Shown here piece after piece: positions 51,661 to 62,420 of a stretch of DNA of 64,000 nucleotides. The translations under genes were made by a program, and so were the position numbers. A model generated the notes under the pieces. It saw only the letters and a program-made list of their open reading frames with translations. It was not told where the DNA came from and made no database searches. This stretch comes from Montifringilla adamsi (Eukaryota; Chordata; Aves; Passeriformes; Passeridae), in NCBI GenBank assembly GCA_017590115.1, contig JAGGNK010008448.1, forward strand, positions 1,612,001 through 1,676,000, given 5' to 3'. Within the stretch, counting starts at the first letter, position 1; every line of letters starts with the position of its first letter.

Positions 51661-51771
51661 TCAGAATTTACCTAGATGGGCACTCTTTTTGGAATTGTCT
51701 TTCAGGCTGTTGAATATCTCTTTGGTGCCATTCTGCCACTGAAGAACAAGATCCATAGGGGTTTTCCCTTC
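51661..51771 (-). CDS. ANKRD1: ANKRD1 coding exon 9 (terminal)
   Basis: Thirty-six codons and TGA (51663-51661): [20 protein letters not shown] to HLGKF. The acceptor is TTTAACCAG. Conserved with human up to the last ten residues, where the C-terminus diverges. Confidence 0.96.
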   Translation of the reverse strand, partial: EGKTPMDLVLQWQNGTKEIFNSLKDNSKKSAHLGKF

Positions 51772-54700
51772 CTGGTTAAAAGAAATAGCAGAATATTTAA
51801 TTTCATCCAGTGATGGCCAAGTCCTCGTTCTTTCCTAAATACTTGTTCAGTGCATCTGCATGATGTGAATCCCTTCCGCACACACAGGCTTAGACTTACT
51901 CTTGCACCCCTGCGGTCAGAGTACTCCTGCTCTACAGATCTAGTCCCAGTCCTGGTCAGACCCATGATGAAAACTGCCTGGTTTTCAATGAGTTTAGGCA
52001 AATTCTGTGACCAGCAGAACATGCAGGTGTTCCTTTAGTTTTAATTTCAAGTGATTAAAAATATATTTAGGTGCAATCTCAGTAAGACACTCTTCCATTT
52101 AATGCAGAATTCAGATAAGAATTTAATTACAGTATGAGCCACAGGAATTAAGTAGGACCAACTTTTGTGTGCAGACAACATCTGAGAGGGCAAGTCTCTG
52201 GCCTTTGGGGCTGTGCCTTCCATAATTGTCATACTCTGATGAGGGGTAATGCCAGGAGCGGCCACACTTCAGGGAGGTGGGCAGAGAGTAGGGAGTACAG
52301 AGTGCTTCAGTGACTGTTTTTCTCCTTGTCACCTGAGTCAAAAACACTGACTGACAATGGTAAAACCTGTGCTACTGCTGCTAGGTTTGGATTTGGGACA
52401 AAAGGTCTGTCAAGTGCTGTATTTTAACAAGTGGTCACAGAGCCTGAGCAATGCTGCTGCAGTGGCTCTGAGCACAGCCAGGTGTGGGACTTCTCTCTGC
52501 TCAGCCACGGGGATTTGTTGGCCAGCAGAAAGGCTAACAGCCAGCTGTGGTGCTGGGGCCGGCCCTCAGCTGTGGGCTTAACAAAAAGATTTCTCTTACA
52601 AGCTAAGACCCTTGTTGTCTCAGTGGTGGTTGAAGCCCAGGAATTGTGCAGAGTAAGTGTCCTGTCTCTTGCATCTTTTCATGATATGAGTAATTAAAAT
52701 CAATAATGGAAAGGTGTTATGTTGTCTAAGTAGCAGATAGTGGGTTCTGGTTTTAAAAAAGGTACTGGGTTTCCCTGACCTCCCCCAAGTTACCCTTTCC
52801 CTGTCTCAGCTCTGCTTTAATTAGCTCTGAAGTGTTCTAATTAACCCTGTTCAAAATAGTCTCTCCCGGTCTTGAAACTTTGCTCTGGTGGGAAACTTAT
52901 TTTAAAGCATTTTAAAATTACTTGGATTTTGTGCTATTACTTACGCAGTTCTTTAGAGTCAGATCTGCTCCGTGCAGGATCAGAAGCCGGATGATTTTGT
53001 AGCGGTTCAGCCTCACGGCGTCGTGCATTGGCGTGTCTCCTTCCTGGAGAGACAGAGCGCAGCGTCAGGGCCGGCGCCCCCCGGCCCTGTGGGGCTGCTC
53101 TCGGGCCTGCTGGAGCTGCTCCCCGGCCCTGTGGGGCTGCTCCCCGCCCCTGTGAGGCTTCTCCCCGGCCCTGTGAGGCTGCTCCCCGCCCCTGTGGGGC
53201 TGCTCCCCGGCCGGGCAGCTCGGGGTGCTGGCGGAGGGGCAGGGGACAGCTGCCGGTCCTTACCCTGTCCCTGGCGTTGAGGTCTGCCTCGCAGGCGATG
53301 AGGTGCTCCCCGCAGTCGTAGCGACCTGTTCGCACAGCCACGTGCAAGGGCGTGCTGAGCAGCTGCGGGTCAGGGCAGGAGATGGTCAGTGCCATGGAAC
53401 AGGTGAAAGCTGCTTCAAAAACAGCTGCCAGAAGTTGCCTACTGGGAGCATGGGTCAGCTTTTTGTCTCCAGTTTAAAAAGCTGCAGAGTTCCAGCAGCA
53501 CGTACCTTGTCTCTTGCATTTATGTTTATCCCTTTGTCCAGTAAGAATTTCAGAACGTCCAGATTTCCACCCCGGCATGCCCAGTGCAGAGCTGTAGAAT
53601 GAAGCTTTAATAGGAAAAGGAAATTAAAAGTATTTTAATACATCATTATATTAAAAAACACTATTTTAACCAAATTGCTAAATTAATCCGAATTAATTTT
53701 GTGTGATTTAACCTAGAGCACTTCACTATCACACACAGTGATCACAGTTTCTAGTAAAAAAAAAATAAATTGTTTCTAGTAACAGCTTTTCTTATTTTGC
53801 CCTAATTTCTGCAGTACTGTGAATTCCTCACTCTTCACATTCATTGCATATTACTCCTAAAGACAGAGATCTTGGCAATGCTGCTGTGAGAGAGGATGTG
53901 GAATAAACAAAAGTTTATTCCTTGAGTTTAGAAGTTACCTTTAGGCAGGTATGTGGCTGGTATGTGCTATTTTTTATTTAATGCCTTTAGGGTTCTAAAA
54001 TGCATAGAAAATTAAACTCAAGGGAAAGAATAGTTCTCTTTAAAAAACAAATCCCCAAGTTATGCAAGTACACAAAGTGAATTAAAACCCCTCTCCTCTA
54101 CAAGGTTCAGCATCTCTGCCCTGAGCTGTGCTGGAAGGAGTCCCTCGATGCTCGCACTCTGCCTGTCATTCCTCCTCTTCCTCACCCTCTGTGAGCCCCG
54201 CTGGCTTAGCGAGGGGGAGCAAGGCTGGCAGTGCCAACTGCTCAGCCAAGGGAAAAGGGCAGAGGAGCACAGGAACAGCTGCAGGACCTTCTGTGGGCGG
54301 CATTGCAGAGGAGCAGGGGGCTCTCCCGGGCGCAGCCTTGAAATCCTGGTGCTCCTGCTGCCCCTGGGGACCTGCGTGGGACAGCGCTGGCAGCACCCGC
54401 CGGCAGGCTGGGCTGGGAGCCTGACCTCAGCTCTCCTACCCTACCCCAGGCTTTCCTGCTTGTGGCACTCTGCTGGACAGCCCTTCTGTGTTTTCCAACA
54501 ACCATTTTGGCACAGGGAGGCAGACACTCCCTGCTGAAACCTCTTCTCAACAATGTTATTTTAAGGATAAACTTCAAGGGCGTTGCAAGGCCTTTTAGTA
54601 CTCCTCCTCTCTAAGAAGCACTTCTATAAATGGTTCTCCTGGCACCTATAAAACAACGAGCAGCTTTTGGAAAGAGGTGTGAGTGGATGTGCATACCATG

Positions 54701-57700
54701 TCTTTCTGTTCAAGCTGGGCTCCAGCTTCCACCAGCTTTTTCACCACCTCCAGATGTCCTTCAGAGCATGCCCTATGCAGTGCAGTGCGTTTGTACTGGC
54801 AATTGAAGCAGTGCAAAGTTAGATATTATATATGGCACAAAATATCTTTAAAACTCTTCTCCCACCCTCCATAAGATGATGGCAAATACATACTCCATGC
54901 TGATTCCTTTTAAAGAGCTTTTGAGACCTGAAATCTGCTAAATTTTAACAGCAACCTAATAGCTGAGAGCTGCCTACCCAGCATTTTAAAGGATGGGAGA
55001 AGTATCTACAGTATGGCATCCAGATTTAAAATTATGCCTGTTGAGTTCCCCATCCAACATGCTGCACTGTGTCTTGAAACTCATGCATCATGGAGTAGGA
55101 GGGCAGCCACTTACTTCTGTTTTTCTGCAGAAAAATTTCTTATCTCTTTTTCCATAGCATTGGAAGACCACCTTTTACAGAAAATCAGGTTCTCCTGGGC
55201 ACCAACAGCCTTCTTTTAAATATAAAGACTCTTTTGAGGTACTATGATTTTGAAGGGTCTCAGTGGCCACTAGAAAACTTGATGTACATAACTTCCAGCA
55301 TTTATTTACTTTGCCCCCACCCCTTTTTGCCTCTCATGAGGGTGGAATCTACAAAACTTCATGGTAAAAGTTAGTTTTGTTCTCTTCTGTAGCAGGCTTT
55401 GCATTAGCAAGAAGACTGTACCTTATCACAAACATTTGGATCCCCTTTGTCTGACAGGTATTTTTCAATTACTGGCAACTTATTCTCCAGTGCAGCTTTG
55501 AAGAATGCGGGAATATCCACAGGTCCTGTCTGAAGGAAAGAATACAGAGAACATAAATGTGTGTGGCACAAACCCCCATTAATACTTTCCCAGAATAAGC
55601 TACTTTGAAGTAACTTACGATAACTTCTGGTTCAGGTTTCTTTAAAACAGGCACTTTCACTTTCTTGCATCTTTTCTTCTTCTTCAGCTCAATAATTTTT
55701 TCAAGATCCTCCAAATTTTCAAGTTTTGACCTGGCCTCTAATTTCTTCTTCTTCAGCTGGAACAAATCAGGGAAAGCAGCAAGTTGAGCTGTGTGACCAC
55801 CTTTCACTTTCAGAGTGGCAGGACAGCAATGTGATACTATTCAGCTGAATTCAACTGAGACTGGATGAACTTTGAAATAGTTTGGGGTTTTTTTTTCAGA
55901 TAGGACTAATTGACCATTACAATAAGTTGCTAACTATGTGAGAAATTCACTTCTGGCACAACAATTTTAAAAATCTCATGTGCAGCTTATGAAAGCTGGA
56001 AAGCTCCTGAAGTTTCAACTGACTTCCACCAAGTGATTTTTTTTTTTAAATGATGCAGCCCCTAAATTATTGGAACTTAATTATCTTTGCTTAAAAACAT
56101 ACCCTCAAGAGAAGAACAAGGTCTAGAATGGTCTTAGCATTTCAGTCCCCAAGTGTTTGTACATTCTGGGAAACCACAAAGAATATCCTCAGTGTCCTTG
56201 ATGGGGAAGTTCAATAAATGTTTAAGACTTCTCCAGACCTGCTTGTAAAAAGCATCTGGGCATGAAGCGAGTGTGGGGCACTGCTGACACCAAGGAGAGG
56301 TGTGTTGCCTGAACTGAGATCCCACGAGGTGTCCTTGGCTTCAGGAAATTCACAAACAGGGACTAACTCAGGGTGAACACAGATGACAGATTCTGTCCCA
56401 GGGTATGATTAAGGTGAATACACTGGTATATGGTATATAGTTTTGTCAACTGAGTTCTTATTCAAGTTATTCCCACCTCTTCTTTTTGTTGTTCTCTGTA
56501 TTTGTGGTTTGGTCTACAGGTCACTGGCATAGTGGAAAATAATTATGCTGACTGTGGATAACTGGAAACCCACTAAGTTCTTAGGAACCTGCTTTGATGG
56601 AATGCAAAAAAAAAAACAAAAACAAAACCAACTCTGTAGCCAGTAAGGTCTCTGTTGAAGTTTAATAAGTAGTTTTTATTCTAATGTTTCTGAGACTGAC
56701 TTTCTCACTCTTCATGTTTTAGAACAAAGTCTTATTTCCTCTGCTACTTAAACTTTATAATTTCCAAAACACTTTAAATTTTTAGGCCAGTTCATTGCTT
56801 ATTCACAAAAGAAAAAAATATTATAGTTACTGTGTTATTGGGGGCAAAAAACATCTGTTCTTAAGGACCAAGGGAGAATTGTCGTGCTCCAGGAATTGAA
56901 ATTGGTACTTTTCTGTAGACCAGTATGAGTTTCATTAGTTCTTCCCAAATGTGCTAGTAAATGTAATGCCTTGTCTTCATAAAAAGAACATTTTCATGTT
57001 AATTAAGGCTTCTGGCTTCAGAAATGCACTCTAGCATCTTCTGTGGGTTAGTTATTTTTGGTAGCAGTCATTAGGTGTGCAAGCTGAAGGTGTCTCCCTG
57101 GCTCTGGTTGCTCCCCCCACTGACAGCCAGCAGCAGCTGACCCTGGCCAGAGGAGCTCTCAGCCTTTCAGGCACACAGGGTAGGGGTGGTCTAGGTTCTG
57201 CCTCAAAGTGTCACTGCCTGCACCCACAGGCTACACAGGTGTGCAGAGCTCTGTGGTCTGCAGTGGACTTTAGACCAGCCCCCTTTCGTGGTGGTCTCCC
57301 AAGGGTTTTACTAGTTCACCATGCATTTCTAACTTAGAGAAAGGCAGAACTTCAAGGGCTGCAGCAGGAAATGCATACATGACGATAAAATTCCAAGCAG
57401 AAAACTCAAGAGCTTACCTCTGCTTCTAGTTTTTTATCCTTCTCATAAGCCAGATCACCTCGGGTCAACGAGTGCTCAGGGACTGTCTTTAGGTCCTCCT
57501 GCTTCTCTAACCTTACAGCAGCTTCATACTCTCCATTTTTGAAGTCCTCAGGGAGGAAGCTGCCAGTCTCTTTATCATCCACCTTCTTCCCAGTCACCTG
57601 TAAATGCAAACATGATATAATACAATCAGTGGATACTTGACTGCAGTAGCCACCGGCTGGAAACATGGATTGCCTAGGGCTCTCTCATTCCTGCCCTCTC

Positions 57701-58795
57701 TCAGTGTGTGACAGCCAGGACAGGCCATTCTGCCTGTGCCTGCCTTAGCTGCGGATGCAACTGCCTGGGGCTCATCTCCCATGCAGTAAAATCAGGCTGC
57801 TGAGGGATTTCAAGGCTGGTTTTATCCATTGCTGTCAGTACCAAAGTCCCATTCATAGTAGAATGGCAGAAGCTTTGTGGTGCTGTGCAGCAGCACAGCT
57901 TTCAATAGTTTTCAGAAATATTTCTGATGCCAAATTAAGTGTGTATGAAGAGATAACTTGCTAAACTTAGTAGAGGCAGAAGTGTATTTTGAGAGTGGTT
58001 CATGTGGCCTAGACTGCCTTTCTGTTTGATTACCTTGTAAAATTCTATTTGTTATAGAGTCTAATGCAGAAGAAACTGTGAAAACCTTGCCAAAGAATTT
58101 AAGACAGCATTAACTACTTAGGCAGATGTATCTTAACCATCTGGGAAAATAAGTGCAGTGTTTTACTGAATCATTCATGTTTTCCCAGTTTCTCCATCAG
58201 ATCAGACATTCTTAGTCTGAATCCTGCAGTGGAATGTCCCATTACTCGTGGTCTAGACCTAATTTTTCAAAGACTTTTACATCATGAACAGCAGTGGCTG
58301 TAGGAACTGTTAGTTTATTATTAGAAAACAATACTATTATTAAGCTGCTAATATAGTGTTATAAAATACTGTAGTTTCTAAGCAGTAATATGTTGTCCCA
58401 GTCCCTTATTATATAGGAATTACTTAGTGCGATCATAACATTACTGGCTTCTAAAAATATATGTGAATTAAAATCAAGGACAGAGTCAAATAAGTAGCTA
58501 AATTTCAGTTGATCTTTTCCTGGTGAATTGTGCTGTGATGCCAAATCCGAACAGCTGTATAGTTGTATCTGTGGTAAGATCCTTTCCCAAGGAAAACTTA
58601 CAATGAAAATATAATAACATATCAAACAGTATCTAAGGGTTTTCACCTAGAGCACAGCCGTGCTGGTAACCTGCTAAATCAGCAATCCACAAAGGTCCTC
58701 TCTCTCTGCCAGTGACAGTCTAGAAAATAATTCATTGTGAGTAAATGAAAGAAGGTTGCACCTACCAGCTCTTCTACTTTCATCATCATCGTCAT
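51661..58795 (-). CDS. ANKRD1: Ankyrin repeat domain 1 (cardiac ankyrin repeat protein, CARP)
   Basis: Stress-inducible muscle protein; the family works both in the sarcomere, bound to titin N2A and myopalladin, and in the nucleus as a transcriptional cofactor. Nine coding exons join in frame to 320 residues (human 319). Residues 1-70 are an acidic N-terminus with [19 protein letters not shown] and LEKQEDLKT. Residues 71-104 form a charged, probably coiled-coil segment with basic clusters at 72-75 and 95-104, like the human nuclear signals. Residues 153-320 hold the ankyrin repeats, with TALHRAC, TALHWAC, TPLHVAV and TPMHDAV at the helix starts. The first ATG after the TATA box is at 58795 ([10 protein letters not shown]); starting at 58789 (MMMKVEEL) would resemble human more and give 318 residues. 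All junctions are GT-AG. Repeat exons 5 to 8 are 99 nt each, phase 0. Confidence 0.97.
52945..53043 (-). CDS. ANKRD1: ANKRD1 coding exon 8 (ankyrin repeat)
   Basis: Exactly 33 codons: [20 protein letters not shown] to LKNC. Acceptor CTCTCCAG, donor TGC|GTAAGT. Confidence 0.96.
53079..53220. repeat. 21-bp GC-rich minisatellite in ANKRD1 intron 7
   Basis: Six contiguous 21-base units from 53079 to 53204, each of the form CCCCGGCCCTGTGGGGCTG plus CT (with variants such as TGAGG and CGCCCC), followed by a partial unit. It fills most of the 220-nt intron 7. Because 21 is a multiple of three it adds no stop in the exon 7 frame. It is probably polymorphic in copy number. Confidence 0.97.
53264..53362 (-). 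CDS. ANKRD1: ANKRD1 coding exon 7 (ankyrin repeat)
   Basis: Exactly 33 codons: [20 protein letters not shown] to ARDR. Acceptor ACCCGCAG, donor AGG|GTAAGG. The frame stays open into the next intron because of the in-frame minisatellite there. Confidence 0.96.
53506..53604 (-). CDS. ANKRD1: ANKRD1 coding exon 6 (ankyrin repeat)
   Basis: Exactly 33 codons: [20 protein letters not shown] to ARDK. Acceptor ATTAAAG, donor AAG|GTACGT. Confidence 0.96.
54697..54795 (-). CDS. ANKRD1: ANKRD1 coding exon 5 (ankyrin repeat)
   Basis: Exactly 33 codons: [20 protein letters not shown] to KDM. Acceptor ATTGCCAG, donor ATG|GTATGC. Confidence 0.96.
55422..55529 (-). CDS. ANKRD1: ANKRD1 coding exon 4
   Basis: Thirty-six codons: [20 protein letters not shown] and onward to PNVCDK. 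Acceptor CCTTCAG, donor AAG|GTACAG. It is separated from exon 3 by an 89-nt intron and leads into the first canonical ankyrin repeat. Confidence 0.96.
55619..55756 (-). CDS. ANKRD1: ANKRD1 coding exon 3
   Basis: Forty-six codons from [20 protein letters not shown] to KKPEPEVI. Acceptor TTGTTCCAG, donor ATC|GTAAGT. Carries the charged helix and basic clusters. Confidence 0.97.
57418..57597 (-). CDS. ANKRD1: ANKRD1 coding exon 2
   Basis: Sixty codons starting [19 protein letters not shown] and ending KKLEAE. Acceptor TTTACAG, donor GAG|GTAAGC. It is acidic and likely flexible. Confidence 0.95.
58766..58795 (-). CDS. ANKRD1: ANKRD1 coding exon 1
   Basis: Encodes [10 protein letters not shown]. 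The donor is CTG|GTAGGT, with GT at 58765-58764. This donor, and not the GTGCAA four bases further on, keeps the frame and yields EELVTGKK with exon 2, as in human. Confidence 0.88.
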
Positions 58796-58884
58796 ATTTG
58801 CCGTGACCCAAGGCTGTGCTCCTGTGTGGCTGAAACCTCCCAGGGCTGGGGCCAGCTCTGCAGGGGCCACCACGCTCACTGCAC

Positions 58885-59116
58885 TTATATATCTTTGGGA
58901 GAACTGGGCTTGAATGAGATAATCTTCCAACCTGGGAATCCAAGTATGCCCCTTGTGCTTGCCAGCTGAGAGGTGGCTCACGCTCATTCCAGACACGTTA
59001 ACGAGCCAGATCTGGTGTCCAGGCAGCGAGGGGCGTCAGCTGGGCCAGGAGGGGTGAGAGCCCCACAGCCCCGCCACGCCATGGGAATCAGAATGAAATG
59101 TGAGCTCATCATTCCT
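58885..59116 (-). promoter_or_regulatory. ANKRD1: ANKRD1 core promoter and proximal elements
   Basis: A TATA box (TATATAA on the minus strand, 58891-58885) lies 90 bases upstream of the first ATG, predicting a start near 58855 and a short 5' UTR. Upstream are a GATA-type site (AGATAA, 58917-58922), two CAGCTG E-boxes (58963-58968, 59037-59042) and two CATTCC TEAD/M-CAT cores (58985-58990, 59110-59115). ANKRD1 is a well-known YAP/TEAD target and a cardiac and skeletal muscle gene, so these motifs fit. Individual short motifs could be chance. Confidence 0.6.
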
Positions 59117-59700
59117 GTGGCAATGACTGCACTGCTCAGCAATGCGAGCCATTCTGTGCTCCCAGTGCCCACTAGGACAGCTGTCTGTTGATGCAGCATT
59201 ATAACTTCATCTTCTTCTTTCTTTTTTTTTAATTGACATTCAGATGACTGTGAGACACTGGAAAGGTTAAATGACTTATGTACAGTCTTTATAGCAATAT
59301 CTTCCTGATAAATGGATTATTACCTCTAAAGTCTCAAAACGCCATTATTTTCATTGCTATTTATTCTTGGATGATAAACACTTTTAGGGGAAAGGCTTTT
59401 TCTCATCATGATGACAGTCTTCTATATTTGTTGGAAGGAATTCTCTGAAGGGATTACTATACCAGAATGATGTCTCTGGTGCTAAAAGGGCCTATGACAT
59501 GATCAGTTACAATCAGTGTAAGATATCAAAACAGTAAGATTTGCATTTTTTTGGACCCTTGTCAATGATTATTAGCCAAATAATATGTTTCTGCAAAAGA
59601 AAAGAAAAGGGGAAAACTTAATACTGTTTTCTCAATATTTTGGATATGAGATATGAGAGAATAGAGGCCCAGAAATGATTTGTTTATTTTTTTTAGGATA

Positions 59701-59724
59701 AGATGAGATGAGATGAGATGAGAT
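59701..59724. repeat. (AGATG)n microsatellite
   Basis: Nearly five consecutive AGATG units in AT-rich DNA. Confidence 0.95.
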
Positions 59725-62139
59725 ACACACAAATATATATAGATGATGTGTGTGTTTTGAGGGAAAAGAGCTATTGAATCCTTTGGGAAAGCTTTTCTTG
59801 TGCTATGAATCAGAGTTGTCTGGAATCAGGAGAATGATCACCAGCAGAAGGCAGTTTTATAGGAGGAAGACACACTAATCTTTGCATTCAAAGAGTGTGG
59901 GTAAATGCCAAGACACACCAGTTCTGTGACAGTGCAATGCCTGGAGGTCCTCCCTGGTGAGGCATGCAGGTCACCTGGCTGAAATGAATACAGCAGCTCA
60001 GGTGCTTCAAGTACGACATGTACACCAGTGCTTCACCAAATCCAGACCTATCTCGGGTGTTGTTTATACCTCAGCATCATTAGCATGCTGCATTCCTGAC
60101 ATTGACCTTTCAAGGTGTCTCTCCTCTGAACTATCCCCCAGTAATCCGAGCACATCCAAACTTGTCTTCTAGTGCCCATCATACCTATGCCCTCCCTTTC
60201 CCTGAAATGAAGCTGGACATCAGGTGGTTCCTTTACCACTCAGAATATATATGACATTAGAGAATGAGTCCCAGAACTAAAATAGAGTATGTGCTAGCAA
60301 CACAACCTTTCAGAACATTTTTTTCTAAACTTAAGTACAGCAACGCTATCATTCCCCCCTAGTGGAATGTTTTGAATCACGTTGCCAGGCTTTTTTTCAC
60401 TGCAGTTTTTTACTCCTGCTAAATGTCTCTGTGACAAGAGGCAGCTCAGGCGTTTTCTTGCATTCTAACAGCTTACCTCAATCTATTCAGTTCTCTGATT
60501 TTTATTTGGGAGATTGTCTTGAAATCCACAACCTAATAGGATGGCTGCATAGAATGCTTCTAGTTTAGTGAAAACAGATCACAGCAGAGACCTGATGCAG
60601 AAAGAGAAATGTAGAGGTTTGCCTTTAGAACAAAAACTGTTTAAGGAACTGTGGACTTCCTCTGGACTAGTTTTTTTGAAGCTTACTTTTCCCTTTTTTT
60701 GCTTTCCCTCTTTTATTTTTTTTTAAACAGCTTGATATATAAAACTGACTCAGCAAAACCTAATGTGGAAGTTCAAAGGAGATAGATCTTCCTCTGCAAA
60801 TGGTACATAAATCAAGAGCTAGAGTAGTTTTACAGGAAATCTCAGTGCTTTGAGGGGAAACAGAAACCAATTCTCATGAGTGCTACCGAAACACCACAGT
60901 ATTCATCTTTAAAGCATCCCATGCATGATGACTAAAATAATAATAAAAAATAGAATATTCCTTGATTATCCCAAGTTTCTATTTTGAAATCGTGGCACCC
61001 AGAAACCCACTTTAACCAAAGGCTGGGGTCTAAATTAACCTAACAGTAAATGCTTTTAAGCTAAATGTCATGTAAACAAAGGCAACACGATTGAAATAGC
61101 AGAAATGCACCAGTTTGTATCAGCTAAGACTCTTGGCTTATCACTATCGCTTAATATTGGAGGGGGAAGTAGTATAATGAGCTTGTAACCTTGTAGTGGA
61201 CAGTAACCACTCAATCACCTTTCATCAAGTGATTTCTCGTTAAGGTGGTAATAGCAGATGGCCAGTGGGCGATGTGTAACAGGAATCTGAAAAACTCTTG
61301 CCACTCCACCAAAGGATAAGGGCAGAGCAATCATCTGCAAGGTGTGAGGCAACTGGATATTGTCACAAAAATCCTCCACAGAGAAAACACGAAAGGACAG
61401 TTAGGCTCAGCATGACAGACAGAAAACTGTGGCACACCCTGTTCCCTGCTACCAAAATGGAACTGTCTGACTAGAGTAAAGAATGCTTGTAATTAATTTT
61501 TCTAAGTGATTAATGGTAGAGTGGCAGTATCATGTGTGATAAAAATGATATTGCCACCTCCTGTCAAGTGTGGGGCTGTTGTGTTTTCAGTGGTGTCACT
61601 GCTCAACTGGTCTATCTTACATTTTCCAGCACTCTGCCCTTGGCTCTGTCCAAGCACCCATAGATGCTGTCCTTGGATGCCACTGTGCCTGGCTGTCTGT
61701 TGTCCTTTTCCGGCTGCTAAGTAAGTAAGGTATGAAAAAATCAGTTGCTGAGGAGTGGTAATGCACCTGAGAGGTTATTGAGGCAGCAAACTGTTCCACA
61801 TGTGTGCAGTCAAAGATAAATTCGTAAGCAAGGTGCACAGAAGAAGTAGCAACCACAGGTTACTCCTCCTGGATTAGTGATGTGTTAGTGCGCAATGGAT
61901 TGTTTATTTTGCAGTGTGTGTGTGCACCCAGCACACCTTATATATCCACATGCAACAGAGCAGTATTTAACTGCACATTGCAAGAAATTAATTTATTTCC
62001 TTGTCTTTCTTTTTAGCTGTTGGTTTTCCATAAAAGGCAGGAAACACTTTTATTTGTCTACCATATTCTCTTCAATACTTTTGTCAAGAAGTTAACTGAT
62101 TTGGGAATGAGTTAACTATGATTTTACATCATTGTTTGG

Positions 62140-62420
62140 ACATGTGATGAAAATACTAAACAGTGTTGTACCAGGAACTGATCCTTGTGGGAATCTGCTG
62201 GAAATAGTTCCACTCGTTACTCTCACCACTTTGCAATCTGTCAGTGAGCCAACTTTTAGTTCTTCCAAAGTGCATCCTTTTAATTCCATACAATGCCTGC
62301 TTTTTAATCATACCAACATATGCCATGAAATGAAATGCCTTTGGCAAGACCCAAGTAAATTGCATTAACATGAATGCTACTTTCAACCAGACCTTTAATT
62401 CTACAAAAAGACACTTTTAA
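62140..62420 (-). mobile_element. Decayed CR1/L3-type LINE reverse-transcriptase fragment
   Basis: The minus strand encodes an eroded remnant of the LINE reverse transcriptase C-terminal half. LPKAFHFMAY resembles the KAFD-VPH block; KSWLTDRLQS resembles the NWLTDR block; and a degraded form of the GVPQGSVLGP block follows (IPTRISSW). This block order is typical of CR1/L3 elements, which are ancient in amniotes. Frame breaks and substitutions mean it is inactive. The family call is from memory, and the ends are uncertain; decayed sequence may continue to about 62600. Confidence 0.6.

Larger units (their letters stand above)
51772..58765 (-). other. ANKRD1: ANKRD1 introns 1-8
   Basis: Introns at 57598-58765, 55757-57417, 55530-55618, 54796-55421, 53605-54696, 53363-53505, 53044-53263 and 51772-52944. 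The 54120-54480 stretch of intron 5 is GC-richer than its surroundings and has overlapping chance ORFs. Intron 7 holds the minisatellite. I found no nested gene or intact transposon. Confidence 0.85.

Noticed and set aside
52937..53395. 152-codon minus-strand frame with PQGRGAA-type repeats, as a separate repeat protein
   Set aside because: The N-terminal part is ANKRD1 exon 7. The rest is intron 7 minisatellite followed by exon 8 out of frame.
54128..54577. Overlapping GC-rich open frames on both strands
   Set aside because: They lie in ANKRD1 intron 5, have no recognisable similarity, and no splice evidence joins them to the gene.
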